64,000 bases of DNA from Pirellulales bacterium. Lineage in GTDB: Bacteria > Planctomycetota > Planctomycetia > Pirellulales > JAEUIK01. The notes under the pieces are model-generated. The model was not told the DNA's origin and did no database searches. It saw only the letters and a program-made list of their open reading frames with translations. Positions 8,405 through 18,124 of the stretch are shown in pieces. Both the position numbers and the translations under genes were made by a program. The DNA lies in assembly GCA_019745975.1 (NCBI GenBank), contig JAIESQ010000074.1, positions 49,085 to 113,084 of the forward strand, given 5' to 3'. Position 1 is the first letter of the stretch, and every line of letters starts with the position of its first letter.

Positions 8405-9436
8405 TCACACGCTGAATTTGACGTGCAGCACGTCGGCCTCTTGCACGACGTAGTCTTTCGGCTCCTGTCGTACCAGGTTCTTGGCCTTTACTTCGCGCTC
8501 GCTCCCCAAACGGATCAGGTCGTCGGCTTTCATGGTCTCGGCGCGGATGAAGCCCCGGGCGAGATCGCTGTGAATATTGTCCGCGGCCTCGAGCGCTGTA
8601 CCCCCTTTGTGCAGCATCCAGGTGCGGACTTCCTTCTCGCCGGCCGTGAAGTAGAGGAACTGTCCCGATACGTCGAGCAGGGTCCGCAGCAGGTCGTCCT
8701 TGCGCGATCCGGCGAGCCCCATCTCCGCTTCGAACTCGGCGCGCTCGGCCGGTTCCATCCGCGACAGCTCGTACTCGAGCCCGACACGCGCCGGCACGAC
8801 CATCTCGGTTGCTCCAAGCTGGGCGCGATACGTCGCGGGATCGAGATCGCCATCGTCGGCCAAATTCACGACGATCAACCGCGGCTTTTGCGTGAGCAAC
8901 CGAAACGAGCTGATGGCCTTGCGCTGCTCGTCGTTCAAGGGCAAGTCGCGGAGCGCCTTGGCTGATTCGAGCGACGTCAACAGCGGTTCAAGCAGGGCCA
9001 GCTCGGCCTGGTCCTGCTCGCGCGTGGGCCGCGGTTTCTTGACAAGCTCGCGCAGCTTTTCCACGCGGCCGGTGACGATTTCCAGGTCAGCCAGCAGCAA
9101 GTCTTCTTCAAACGTCCTCAGGTCGACGAGGGGATCGGAGCCGGCAAACGCCGCGACGACCAACACCAGGCAGCCCGCTTCACGAATCAGTGCCAAGCGC
9201 GCAGCGTTACCTTCGTGTGATCGGGTCAATCCCGGCGTGTCCATCAATTCAAGTGAGGCCAGCGTTACCTTCTTGGGATGATAAATCTGGCAGAGCGGTT
9301 CCACGCGCGGTTCGGGAACCGCGGCCATCGCGGTTTGGCCGAGATGCGCCAGTGCGGGATCGGCTGCGACATCCGTGAGCCAGCTAAACAGCGTGCTCTT
9401 GCCCGAACCTTGATACCCAACCAGGCCAATCTTCAT
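8405..9436 (-). CDS. YchF/OBG-type GTPase/ATPase with TGS domain
   Basis: A 343-aa protein with a G1 loop GYQGSGKST at residue 7, G3 DTPGL near 66, and a C-terminal DUF933/TGS region (TWMLHKGGTALEAADNIHSD, RGFIRAETM, KDYVVQEADVLHVKF) typical of YchF. The G4 position reads NLAD. Canonical YchF is about 363 aa and keeps an unusual G4 that favours ATP; this chain is slightly shorter, so it may be a YchF paralogue. YchF proteins bind ribosomes and act in stress responses. It is convergent with the sugar transferase, 20 bp away, and starts at ATG 9436. Confidence 0.85.
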   Translation of the reverse strand: MKIGLVGYQGSGKSTLFSWLTDVAADPALAHLGQTAMAAVPEPRVEPLCQIYHPKKVTLASLELMDTPGLTRSHEGNAARLALIREAGCLVLVVAAFAGSDPLVDLRTFEEDLLLADLEIVTGRVEKLRELVKKPRPTREQDQAELALLEPLLTSLESAKALRDLPLNDEQRKAISSFRLLTQKPRLIVVNLADDGDLDPATYRAQLGATEMVVPARVGLEYELSRMEPAERAEFEAEMGLAGSRKDDLLRTLLDVSGQFLYFTAGEKEVRTWMLHKGGTALEAADNIHSDLARGFIRAETMKADDLIRLGSEREVKAKNLVRQEPKDYVVQEADVLHVKFSV

Positions 9437-9548
9437 GAACCACTCGATGCAAGTCCCACCATCGGAAGCGCGTTGCGGCGGCAGAACGCTATCAGCGCCG
9501 CAGAAGAACCACCGAGCCGAGCCGCGCGACTCAAGGCGGCGCGAATGG

Positions 9549-11867
9549 CTAGCGCTGCGCCGCCAGCGCCGTGCGCAGCGTGGCGAGCGACTGTTCTACT
9601 TGGTTACGCTCGACGCTGTCCAGGGGGGCGTTGCCATAGCGCACGCGGTAGAATGCCTGGGCGATATCGACTGGCAAACAGGCCACGGCAGACGGCTGGC
9701 CTTGTGACGCCAGCCAATCGCGCGCGGCCACGGCAAACTCAAGCTGCGTCGCGCTCGCTGGGCGGAATTGTTGATGGCCTGCCAAGAGCTCTTCGAATTG
9801 CCGGTAGAAATCGACCAGGATGCGCTGGTGCCGCGCTTGGCGTAGGCGGCGCCAAAAGGTGATCGATGGTCGACGGAGTCGGCGGCGCCAGCTCCACAAG
9901 GCCCAACTGCCGGCCAGCGTGGCGAGGATCAGCAACGTTCCCAATCGCCAGCCGACGCGGCGCGTGCGCTGCCACTGCCGCAGCCCGATCCACTCGCTGA
10001 CACCAGTAGCGATCTGCGACCAGGATTCCGGGGAGGCGATCGCGCGCCCCGCATTGCGGGCCAGATCGTATAGCGGTTCGTAAATCGATCGCAGTTGCTT
10101 GTCGGCGTTCATCCCCATCACGTAGCTCGACCACAAATACCGCGCGAACTCGATCGTCTGTTTCAAGCTGGGCCGGCCAGCAGGAGTGCCCAGGCGGGCC
10201 GACGAGCCCTCGGCCCCGGGGGTGGGATCAAGGGTAACCCAACCGCCGTATTGCCATTGCGCGGGGTCGCCCTGGCGCACGGCGGCCGGTAGCTTGTCCG
10301 GTGGCAGGTAGGCCTCGACCCAGGCGTGCGCGTGGAGTTCGCGAACCAGGTAGAACTTGCCCCACGGGTTCCATTCACCGCCGTTGAAGCCAATCACGAC
10401 GCGCGACGGTATCCCCACGCTGCGCAGCATCAGCGCCAGCGCGCTGGCGAAGTACTCGCAGTGTCCGCGCGGTTGCTCGAACAAGAAGTCTTCAATCGCG
10501 TCGACATCTGGCGGCCGCGGCGGGGGCGAGAGCGTGTACGAATACTGACCCGAGTTGTGCAAGTGGCTCGTCAGCTCGCGAGCCCGCGCCAACGGATCTG
10601 CCGGATCGATCTGCTCGACAAGCTGTGCCGCTAGCGCCGAGAGCCGCTTGAGCCCTTCATACTCGTAATCGACGCGCGGGGCCTCGCGCACTTCATGAGG
10701 GAGGAACAACGACTGCCGCCGGTCCACGAAGCCCGAGGTGTCAAGCTGAAAGGTGTCGAGCTGGGGGTCGAAGCGTTCGATGCGCCAAGAATCGGAGTCG
10801 CGTTCAATGGCCAATCCGCGACTGGCGGCCAGCACGGGTCCGACGCAGTAAACGATGCTGTTCTCCGACGGCGCCATGTGAATCGACTGACGCACCAGTC
10901 CGCGTACCGTGCTGCGGCGAGGCAGCGAGCTCGGGTCGGTGTCGCGCGCGCCGCCCTGGTGCCAGGCGTTGTGTTCGTAACGCGTCAGGCAGACACCGCG
11001 AAACAGCGGCGCCTCGCCCAATAGGTAGGGCCGACCACTGTCGACGTCCAGGAACTCGACCTTCATCACTTCGAGCGGGCTCTCCGAGATGGTGCCTAGC
11101 TCGCCCAGTACGATCCGCTCGCTCGCGCCCAGCATCGGCTGCGCGACTACCAGCGACTGTCGCCAATTGCGTTGACCCAAGCGGGGTACGACGAGGAAGA
11201 ACACCATGGCGAACGCCAAGGCAGCCACGGAGACCGTCCCCATTTGCCTGACAAACGACCACGACAGCGGATCGCTGGCGAATCGTCCGCGGACGCCCGC
11301 GTTGGCCTCGCGAGGCCGTGGCGCGCGAGCCGGTTCCCAGGGATTCGACGCGAGCGACGCTTCGGCGTCGTACCGCGCGGTTTCGCGATAGATGAAGAAC
11401 AGCCCCAGCGTCAGCAAGCCGCAAACGAAGTACACCAGCAGCAGGAAACCGAACACGAGCTCGAAATTGAGCACGGTCGCGACAGCCGTTTGCAGAAAGC
11501 TCAACAGCGCCAGCAGCCAGTAAATCGTGATCGTCTTGTGCCGGTACAGCAGGATGAACTGGAGATAAATCAGCAGGTTCGCCACGGCCAGCAGTTGCGT
11601 ATCGCCGGAGAAACGCTGCAGCAGGTCCCATAAGAACACCACGACCGCCGTGCTGCCGGCGATATTGGCCACCGCGGCATTGAGCCGCAAATAGCCATAC
11701 ACGTCGGTGACCAGCACGCTCGACGCCGAGACGATGATCGCCAATACGGGCAGCGTCATGTCGCGCTCGCCCATGCCCAGCATGATCGTTCCTAGGGCCG
11801 TCAGCGTGGCCATGGCGATCTGCAGCACGAGTTCGAGTTGTTCGCGAGGCGATCGTTTGGCGATCAT
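9549..11867 (-). CDS. Membrane transglutaminase-like protein (DUF3488 / transglutaminase core / DUF4129)
   Basis: ATG 11867 overlaps the DUF58 stop (ATGA), giving 772 aa. The N-terminal 190 residues hold several membrane helices, then a helix near residue 225. The periplasmic transglutaminase core contains GHCEYFASALALMLRS with Cys near 470, HAHAWVEAYLP with His near 514 and TLDPTPG with Asp near 546, i.e. an intact Cys-His-Asp triad. One more helix (LGTLLILATLAGSWALW) precedes a cytosolic DUF4129-like tail. It is the last gene of a MoxR/DUF58/transglutaminase operon, a widespread arrangement thought to act in envelope protein assembly or maturation. The real substrate is not known. Confidence 0.9.
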   Translation of the reverse strand: MIAKRSPREQLELVLQIAMATLTALGTIMLGMGERDMTLPVLAIIVSASSVLVTDVYGYLRLNAAVANIAGSTAVVVFLWDLLQRFSGDTQLLAVANLLIYLQFILLYRHKTITIYWLLALLSFLQTAVATVLNFELVFGFLLLVYFVCGLLTLGLFFIYRETARYDAEASLASNPWEPARAPRPREANAGVRGRFASDPLSWSFVRQMGTVSVAALAFAMVFFLVVPRLGQRNWRQSLVVAQPMLGASERIVLGELGTISESPLEVMKVEFLDVDSGRPYLLGEAPLFRGVCLTRYEHNAWHQGGARDTDPSSLPRRSTVRGLVRQSIHMAPSENSIVYCVGPVLAASRGLAIERDSDSWRIERFDPQLDTFQLDTSGFVDRRQSLFLPHEVREAPRVDYEYEGLKRLSALAAQLVEQIDPADPLARARELTSHLHNSGQYSYTLSPPPRPPDVDAIEDFLFEQPRGHCEYFASALALMLRSVGIPSRVVIGFNGGEWNPWGKFYLVRELHAHAWVEAYLPPDKLPAAVRQGDPAQWQYGGWVTLDPTPGAEGSSARLGTPAGRPSLKQTIEFARYLWSSYVMGMNADKQLRSIYEPLYDLARNAGRAIASPESWSQIATGVSEWIGLRQWQRTRRVGWRLGTLLILATLAGSWALWSWRRRLRRPSITFWRRLRQARHQRILVDFYRQFEELLAGHQQFRPASATQLEFAVAARDWLASQGQPSAVACLPVDIAQAFYRVRYGNAPLDSVERNQVEQSLATLRTALAAQR

Positions 11868-13273
11868 GGCAGGGCGCGCTCGGGAGAATCCGAAAACAGC
11901 GAAGTGCCCCCCAGTGGGTTGCTCGCCAAGTCGTGCGCGATGGACGACGTCCGCGATGGCGGGCTGCCCGCGAGGTCCGCTCCAGCGTCCAAGCCAGACA
12001 CGCTGAAATACTCGGGGCATAGTGGCGAGCGTACCGAGACGATTTCGACGCGACGGAGCCAGGCTGTGAGGCGGCCCTGCACGGACGGTGATCGATCGGT
12101 TCGCGCCCGGGTGTTCTCCGGATCGCGCGTGGAAATGAACAACGTCGGAATGTCCGGCCGCAAGGCGGCGCTACCAGCCAACAAGACTTCGTCGAGGGGA
12201 TCGGTTTGCGGAGCGGCCAGCGCCAACGCATCGAGCAAAGGGCCTAAGATCGTGGGCGTGGCCACGCGATGCAGGCACAAGGGAGGGGCGGGGGGGAGCA
12301 ATACGCTGATCCGCGCGCCGCGCCGGCGGCATAGTTCAGCCAGCAACGTGGCCGCAAAGCTCACCGCGGATTCGACCGCGGCGTCATCCTCGCCCTTGGA
12401 TTCGCGCGGCTTCCACAAATCGAGCAGCACGGCTAACTCCGGGTCGCGGTGCTGCTCGAACTGCCGCACCATGAGCTCACCGACCCGCGCCGTCGTTCTC
12501 CAGTGTACCCAGCGCGGGGTATCGCCTGGTCGCCAATCGCGCAGGCTATGGAATTCTCCCGTGCGCCCCGCGCGCGCGGCGTTCGACTGAGCAATACTGC
12601 GGTCGACCTGTCCCAACCAGCGACGCGACCGGGCGTGCAGTCGGCCCAAGGCTGGCCAGACCAAGGCCTCCTGGGCGCCGGCGAGTACCCGGCTGCCGCG
12701 CACGAGCCCGAACGGAAAGCGGGTCACTGCCGTCAGCGGGCCAAATCGATACTTCCCCCGCGACGGCGGGCGAAACTGATACGCCAGCCGTTGCGAATGC
12801 CGTGGCGGCAGTCGCCAGAACAGCAACCCCGCGCTAGCTTCGACGTCCTTGGCTGGCGTACTCGCGGGAGCAATGCGATCTTCGATTGCCACGCTCCAGA
12901 GCGTCAGCCAACGCCGCGGATTGATAGACGTCACCTGCACATCGCAGGGAACTCCACAGACGAGTTGTTCGGGCAACCGGCGCTCGGCCCTGACGCGACC
13001 AAGCGCCCAGCGCACATACAACAAGCTATAGGCGAGCACTCCCGCCAGCAGCCCAAACAACACCATCAACAGATTGATGTCGCGAATCAGCGCGCCCAAG
13101 AACACGAATCCGAGCACCAGCACATAGCACCAGCCTTCGACGGTCAGCGCGACCCAACGCCAACCGAGGCGGCTACCGCTGCCCCTGGTGCCACGGTCGG
13201 CCGCCGCGCTACGAGCGCGATGGCGCTTGAAGCGGCGCCGCTCTAACGTGCCCGGTCGCTTTAGAAGTCTCAT
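11864..13273 (-). CDS. DUF58 domain protein (MoxR-associated, vWA-like)
   Basis: ATG 13273 was preferred over an upstream in-frame ATG because it directly precedes the basic N-terminal segment; it gives 469 aa. Two hydrophobic segments near residues 40-80 anchor it in the membrane. The DUF58 signature is RPGDTPRWVHWRTTAR followed by LMVRQFEQHRDPELAVLLD. Members couple MoxR ATPases to periplasmic or membrane partners. It sits 121 bp downstream of moxR and overlaps the transglutaminase gene by four bases, which supports one transcript. Confidence 0.88.
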   Translation of the reverse strand: MRLLKRPGTLERRRFKRHRARSAAADRGTRGSGSRLGWRWVALTVEGWCYVLVLGFVFLGALIRDINLLMVLFGLLAGVLAYSLLYVRWALGRVRAERRLPEQLVCGVPCDVQVTSINPRRWLTLWSVAIEDRIAPASTPAKDVEASAGLLFWRLPPRHSQRLAYQFRPPSRGKYRFGPLTAVTRFPFGLVRGSRVLAGAQEALVWPALGRLHARSRRWLGQVDRSIAQSNAARAGRTGEFHSLRDWRPGDTPRWVHWRTTARVGELMVRQFEQHRDPELAVLLDLWKPRESKGEDDAAVESAVSFAATLLAELCRRRGARISVLLPPAPPLCLHRVATPTILGPLLDALALAAPQTDPLDEVLLAGSAALRPDIPTLFISTRDPENTRARTDRSPSVQGRLTAWLRRVEIVSVRSPLCPEYFSVSGLDAGADLAGSPPSRTSSIAHDLASNPLGGTSLFSDSPERALP

Positions 13274-13394
13274 GACGAGCGAGAACCAACAGAAATCGAG
13301 GGGTGTTCGGCGCCCAGTGTTTGCGGTTATCAGCCGATGTTGTGTTAGCCCCACTACGTGGCGTCGACATCAGCGTCGCGGCCAGGCCGCGGCG

Positions 13395-14351
13395 TCACGA
13401 TGGTGCAGGGACGATCGCAATCAGCCGTTCGATGATCGCTTCGACCACATCGCGCTGGGTGCCGTAGAGCCCTCCTTTGGCGATCACGCGATGGGCCAGC
13501 ACCGGCACGGTGAGCCGCTTGACATCGTCGGGCACGACGTATTCGCGCCCCTCGACCAGGGCGAGCGCCTGACTCGCGCGGTACAGCCCTAGCGCCGCGC
13601 GCGTGCTGGCGCCAACCTGAATGTCGGCCGAATCGCGCGTGGCTGCGACGATATCCAGGATGTAGTCGTCGATCGCGCGATCGACGGCCACCTGACGCAC
13701 GGCCGCCGCCACCGCTTGCACCTGGTCGCTCCCCAGCACGGGCGCGAGCTGATCGACCGGCTCTCCTTGGCGATGGCTGTCGAGCACGCGACGTTCGTCG
13801 TCGCGGCCCGGATAACCGATGCGCGTTCGCAGCAGGAAGCGGTCCATCTGGCTTTCGGGGAGGGCGTACGTCCCTTCGTATTCGTATGGGTTTTGCGTAG
13901 CGATCACCAGGAACGGTCGCGGCAGCGAGTACGTTTGCCCGTCGACCGAGACCTGCCGGTCGCTCATGGCCTCCAGCAGCGCACTTTGCGTGCGGGGCGG
14001 CGTGCGGTTGATTTCGTCGGCCAACACGACGTTCGCGAAGATCGGTCCGGGGCGAAATACGAACTCGCCCGTCTTGGCCTGATAGAGATTGCTCCCGACA
14101 ATGTCGCTGGGAAGCAGATCGGGCGTGAACTGGATGCGGCAGAAGACGCCGTCAACGCTGCGCGCCAGCGCCTTTCCCAGCAGCGTCTTGCCTACCCCAG
14201 GCACGTCTTCCAGAAGCACGTGCTCGCCAGCCAGCAAAGCGACGACGCACAACCTTACGACATCGGGTTTGCCCAGGACTACCTGGTTAACGTTTCGCTC
14301 GAGGGCTTCGACGACCTCGCGCAACTCCAATGTCAAAAGACCGGTAGCCAC
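13395..14351 (-). CDS. MoxR-family AAA+ ATPase
   Basis: A 318-aa chain if started at GTG 14351; an upstream TTG at 14405 adds 18 unlikely residues. The Walker A is EDVPGVGKTLL, Walker B VVLADEINRTPPRTQ, and sensor-type segments ATQNPYEYEGTYALPE and QMDRFLLRTRIGYPG are standard for MoxR. The C-terminal lid has GASTRAALGLYRASQALAL. MoxR ATPases act as chaperone-like remodelling factors with DUF58/vWA proteins. It opens the three-gene operon running to 9549. Confidence 0.92.
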   Translation of the reverse strand: MATGLLTLELREVVEALERNVNQVVLGKPDVVRLCVVALLAGEHVLLEDVPGVGKTLLGKALARSVDGVFCRIQFTPDLLPSDIVGSNLYQAKTGEFVFRPGPIFANVVLADEINRTPPRTQSALLEAMSDRQVSVDGQTYSLPRPFLVIATQNPYEYEGTYALPESQMDRFLLRTRIGYPGRDDERRVLDSHRQGEPVDQLAPVLGSDQVQAVAAAVRQVAVDRAIDDYILDIVAATRDSADIQVGASTRAALGLYRASQALALVEGREYVVPDDVKRLTVPVLAHRVIAKGGLYGTQRDVVEAIIERLIAIVPAPS

Positions 14352-14609
14352 GTAGGATGAAACCCCAGGGGGGTGAGATCTGTTCCGTACGACCACCCGA
14401 CGCAACCCGGCGATCGCCGAGTCGCTGGCCTCTGACGCGTGACGGGTCGAGGCACTGGGCGAGGACCGGCGGCAGGAGGGGTGCGGGCGGCGAGTTGATT
14501 CAGCGGTCTTATGGTACGCTCGACCCCCGGCCGAGGTCCAGCAAATGGCCGACTTTTTACGGGAGCGCCCGCTCCCGGCTTGGTGAACACTCCGTACGTC
14601 GGCAGCAGT

Positions 14610-15239
14610 CTACGGTAGCTCTTTGATCTCGATGTCCTTGAACATCACCTGCATCGGATCGCCGACATGCAACTGCAGGGCGATCACACCCTCCTTGGCT
14701 CCCTGGTCGCTGGTTTCGGTGTAGTCGACCGTCTTGAAACCGTTCAACTGCTGCGTGATGTGCGGGCCATCGGCCGTAATGACATATTCGTTCCAGTCGC
14801 CGGCTTTGACATGTGGGCGGACTTCATCGGCGTTCACGTTCTTCAAGAATCCGCGCCCACCTTCTTCGTACAGGATTCCCATGAACTGATTCTCGGCGAT
14901 GTCGGCCTGATAGCCTCGCACCACGTGCTCGTCGAACCGTTTGCTGCGGAACTGCACGCCGGAGTTGCCGTTGCGCAGCTTGAATTTCAGCCGCAGCACG
15001 AAATTCTTGTACGGTTTGTCGGTCGCGAGGAATGTGTTCTTCTTGAGCGTTCTGGCTTCGGTCGAACCGATGATCGCGCCGTCGGCGACTTTCCACAGTT
15101 CGAGGTCGCCCGTCCAGCCGGCGAGCGATTTGCCGTCGAAGAGCGACCGGAACTCAGCGTCAGCGCCGTGCGCCACCGACGTCGCCAGGGCGGCCGCGAT
15201 CGATACCAGGAACACCCGTTGAGTCGCCGTCATAAGCAT
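14610..15239 (-). CDS. Secreted DUF1080 (3-keto-disaccharide hydrolase-like) protein
   Basis: ATG 15239 is chosen because GGGGGGA lies eight bases upstream; 209 aa. Residues 1-26 form a signal peptide (VFLVSIAAALATSVAHG). The rest is a single DUF1080 domain: FRSLFDGKSLAGWTGD, LRLKFKLRNGNSGVQFRS, GYQADIAENQFMGILYEEG and DWNEYVITADG. The fold is a concanavalin-like jelly roll; some members hydrolyse 3-keto glycosides and the family is greatly expanded in planctomycetes. A perfect short hairpin (14560-14577) follows the stop but lacks a T run on this strand, so I do not call it a terminator. Confidence 0.9.
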   Translation of the reverse strand: MLMTATQRVFLVSIAAALATSVAHGADAEFRSLFDGKSLAGWTGDLELWKVADGAIIGSTEARTLKKNTFLATDKPYKNFVLRLKFKLRNGNSGVQFRSKRFDEHVVRGYQADIAENQFMGILYEEGGRGFLKNVNADEVRPHVKAGDWNEYVITADGPHITQQLNGFKTVDYTETSDQGAKEGVIALQLHVGDPMQVMFKDIEIKELP

Positions 15240-15304
15240 CTTGTCGATCCCCCCAGTTAGCGAGCCCAGATACGTGGCGAACAAGTCGCCATCCTAGCGC
15301 ACCC

Positions 15305-16141
15305 TTAGGCCGAAGCCAGCGGGCGCGATCCCGTCAAATCGCGGGCCCTGCGCGAATCGTCGGCCGGCGGTTCGCCATTGAGGCCCGGCTTATAAAACCT
15401 GCCAGCCAACTGCGGCTGGAAATTCTCGACGCCGGCCAAGCGCGCCATTTCGATCAGGAACTTCTTCGTCAGCTCCTCGAGCACTTCCTTTTCGTTCTCG
15501 CGGCCGTAGTACTCTGAAATGTCGATTAATTCGCCGACGACCACGCGCGTCTTGCCGGTCATGAAGAAGAAGCCCCAGGCGGTGCCATCGTACGGCGAAT
15601 CGAGGATATAGCAAGGAATTACCGGCACGCGGGCACGCAGCGCAATCATCGCGGCGCCGGGCCGACCAGGCAGCAGTACGGCGCTGGTGGTGTTAATGCG
15701 ACCCTCGGGAAACAGTCCTACAAGGTCCCCCTCCTGGGCAAAGCGAATGGCTGCCTTCGTGGCAGCGGTGTCGACCCCAGCGCGCGAAACCGGGATCGCG
15801 CGCAGCAACCGGAACATCCCCGCCAGCCACTTCGCTTTGCTGTATTCACTGGCCACCATCCAGTGCGGCAGTCGTTTCAATCCCAACTGGACGAACGCGG
15901 GATCGTTGCCGCTATGGTGGTTGCAAATGATGATCGCGCCGGTTCCGGGGTCGGGGAGCAGACCGCTAACCTGCGCGCGCCACACCACGCGCGTCCAAAT
16001 CGTGGCAATCAAAAAGAACGGGAGCCTTGCCAATCCATAGTCGAATTGCCGATAGTACCGCAGAAACGCCCACGCGCTTGCCACGCCAAGTGCGATCAGG
16101 ATCGCGACCGAAAGCTGCGCAGTGGCGTGATCGGACAGCAT
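15305..16141 (-). CDS. 1-acyl-glycerol-3-phosphate acyltransferase-like (PlsC family)
   Basis: A 278-aa protein with an N-terminal hydrophobic segment (VAILIALGVASAWAFL). The acyltransferase motif I is NHHSGNDP, keeping HX4D, and motif III is LFPEGRINTT, the usual FPEG glycerophosphate-binding loop. IPVSRAGVDT and PVIPCYI are the intermediate and last motifs. PlsC-type enzymes acylate lysophosphatidate or related lipids at the inner membrane. No operon partner: the DUF1080 gene follows 65 bp later on the same strand. Confidence 0.88.
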   Translation of the reverse strand: MLSDHATAQLSVAILIALGVASAWAFLRYYRQFDYGLARLPFFLIATIWTRVVWRAQVSGLLPDPGTGAIIICNHHSGNDPAFVQLGLKRLPHWMVASEYSKAKWLAGMFRLLRAIPVSRAGVDTAATKAAIRFAQEGDLVGLFPEGRINTTSAVLLPGRPGAAMIALRARVPVIPCYILDSPYDGTAWGFFFMTGKTRVVVGELIDISEYYGRENEKEVLEELTKKFLIEMARLAGVENFQPQLAGRFYKPGLNGEPPADDSRRARDLTGSRPLASA

Positions 16142-16302
16142 GGAACCTGATTTCCGATTCTGTAGGCTGCGGTAAGCGTTGCAGTCCTTGCAAGCTTATC
16201 ACACCCGTCTCTGGCCCGGCAGATCAATCGGTTTCGCCCTGCTGACCAAGTGAAATACCGCGGGATTTCGCCGCGCCTACCAAGTTCAGGAGCTGGCCAT
16301 CG

Positions 16303-16585
16303 ATGTTGTTGGGAGTCGTCAGCGATACCCATGGGCACGCGTCACTAGCCCGTGAAGCCGCCCGCATGCTCCAGGCGCTCGAAGCGGAAGTGGTCATCCA
16401 CTGTGGCGATATCGGCACTGCCGAGGTGATGTCGCTCTTCTCCGACTGGCCGAGCCATTTTGTCTACGGCAACTGCGACGAGCGTCGGCACGAGCTGGCT
16501 GCCGCGGTAGCCGACGGCCAGCATTGGCACGGCGCCGTTGGCCGGATCGAGCTGGCAGGCCGGCGTATCGCGTTTCTACACGGCG
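16303..16585 (+). pseudogene. 5' fragment of a YfcE/MJ0936-type metallophosphoesterase
   Basis: From ATG 16303 the frame encodes about 94 residues of a clear phosphoesterase: VVSDTHGH (metal-binding D-x-H), VVIHCGDIG, YGNCDERRHEL and a final GRRIAFLHG. Homologues are about 160 aa and end with a GHTH motif, which is absent here. At 16585 homology stops and the sequence becomes DUF1559 in another reading frame. The open frame continues to 17142 but its translation after residue 94 is non-homologous. The enzyme must be inactive. The cause is a deletion or an assembly join. Confidence 0.75.
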
Positions 16586-17500
16586 CTGACTCCCTACCTG
16601 GAGCAGACTTCCACGCTGCGACTCTACAACCCGAATCTCAGTTGGGAGAAGCAGAACGCGTCGATTATGGCGGCGGTAGTTCCGACGTTCATCTGCCCTT
16701 CCAGTTCCAAGGAGAATCCGACTTCCGAACAGTTCATCTCCGATGTCGTCGCCGGGCTCGGAGCGGCGACCGGCGATCGATTCGGGCTCACCGATTACGT
16801 ACTTTGCAAAGGAGTCAACGACGCCTGGTGCGTGTTCCCCGGCGTCATCGCACCTTGGGAAGAAGTGGCTCTGTTCGCGTTTCCGAATTCTGGATACGCC
16901 TTTCAAGAACGGGGCATGTTCGACTTGTCGCTGCCCAAAGAGTCGAACTTCGTCGGCGCGAGTTTCACCTGTACACCGAACATGATCGGCGATGGGTTGA
17001 GCAACACCTTCGCTGTCGGCGAAGGAGCCGTCGGCCCGAATTGGCCCATCAAGAAAGATGTCACGTCGACGACCGCGCAGTTCTATCCGGGCGACCCGAC
17101 AAGGCCGCTCCCGGCCTACCAATTCTGGACCATGCCCGTTAGCATCACGACCTTGGCAGACGCTGGCCTGTATGTAGGAAGCATCTTCGCCTGCACGCTC
17201 GAGCGAATGAATACCACGCCGGTTACGCAAAGCGTTATCGACCAGACCGTGGCCGTGTTGCTATGTCGGCCGAGCATCGACTGGGCCGGCAACGGCACCT
17301 CGCGACCGACGCGACATCGCACTAGCGGGTTTCGCAGCGATCACCGCGGTGGGGGCAACTTCATGATGGCCGACTCGTCGGTGCACTTCATTACCGAAGG
17401 GATCGACATGCCCATCTATCGCGGTCTGTCCACCATTCAAGGTTCCTCGGAGCCGCTCTTGTTGCCGGTCACCAACGAGGTTTCGAGCATTCCGAAGTAA
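16586..17500 (+). pseudogene. DUF1559 pilin-like protein lacking its N-terminus
   Basis: Homology begins at LTPYLEQ (16586) and runs to the stop at 17500. Typical DUF1559 proteins start with a type IV prepilin-like leader and helix (FTLVELLVVIA-type) about 100 residues before this point; that region is missing. The remaining part is intact: VVPTFICPSS, GLTDYVLCKG, MIGDGLSNTFAVGEG and the C-terminal H-x9-D motif HRGGGNFMMAD, with the usual DG changed to DS. An in-frame ATG exists at 16538, within the phosphoesterase fragment, but gives no export signal. The family is hugely expanded in planctomycetes. Probably non-functional. Confidence 0.72.
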
Positions 17501-17572
17501 ACTTGGCGGCAAAGCGGGGCCTTGGTCGGGAGCTTCGCTCAGTAGAACCTGGTCGGATTCAGGAGACGTGCT

Positions 17573-17914
17573 GTGCTCAATGTGCGACGAGGCGCTTGGT
17601 GGGCGCCACGGTACTTGCCGGTAGTTGCACTCGCTGGCCTGATTGGCTTGGCCGCGATCGGCTGCGGTCGTGGATCGCCGCCACTCTCGACCGAAACGGA
17701 TCCCTCGGCGGACGTACCACAGCTCATGAAGCTCCTGAAGCACAAAGAGCCAGGGATGCGCAATCTGGCGGCGCGACGTTTGGCCAGGTTAGGCGCCAAG
17801 GCCGAGCCGGCTCTCCCCGAGCTGCGCAAGCTTGCCCAAAAGGACGCTAGCGAGGCCGTGCGGCAGAGTGCCAGCGACGCGGTCACCAAGATCACCGGCA
17901 CTCCCGCCAATTAG
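17573..17914 (+). CDS. Small HEAT-repeat lipoprotein
   Basis: GTG 17573 is preceded by AGGAG seven bases away. The 113-aa product has a signal peptide with a lipobox-like end (LAAIGCGRG), then a helical tail with HEAT-type repeats (AARRLARLGAKAEPALPELRKLAQ). Small lipoproteins are commonly found just after DUF1559 genes in planctomycetes, and this one is 72 bp downstream of the truncated DUF1559, so it was probably cotranscribed with it. No catalytic residues are visible. Confidence 0.75.
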   Translation: MLNVRRGAWWAPRYLPVVALAGLIGLAAIGCGRGSPPLSTETDPSADVPQLMKLLKHKEPGMRNLAARRLARLGAKAEPALPELRKLAQKDASEAVRQSASDAVTKITGTPAN

Positions 17915-18124
17915 GCGAGATCATCTGGCGTAGCTCGCCGCCTGCTAGCCTGCATTTCTCACCAACTTCGTGGCGAGCGGAGTTAAGTGCTTGGATGGCA
18001 AGGAGCAGGGGGTGGCTCGACCGGAAGCGTATTGGCTCATACGCTCTGGATCGAGACGCACGCTGCGACGAGGCCAGTCAAGCACTTGGGCTCCGCGCAG
18101 CAGATGGCTGGTGAGAAATGCAGG

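Noticed and set aside
14560..14577. Perfect CGGGAGCG/CGCTCCCG hairpin after the DUF1080 gene as a terminator
   Set aside because: On the minus strand it is followed by TAAAAAG rather than a T run, so an intrinsic terminator is not supported.
16303..17142. A continuous 279-codon fusion protein from the phosphoesterase ATG
   Set aside because: Only the first 94 residues are homologous; the remainder is an out-of-frame reading of DUF1559 and is not a real fusion.
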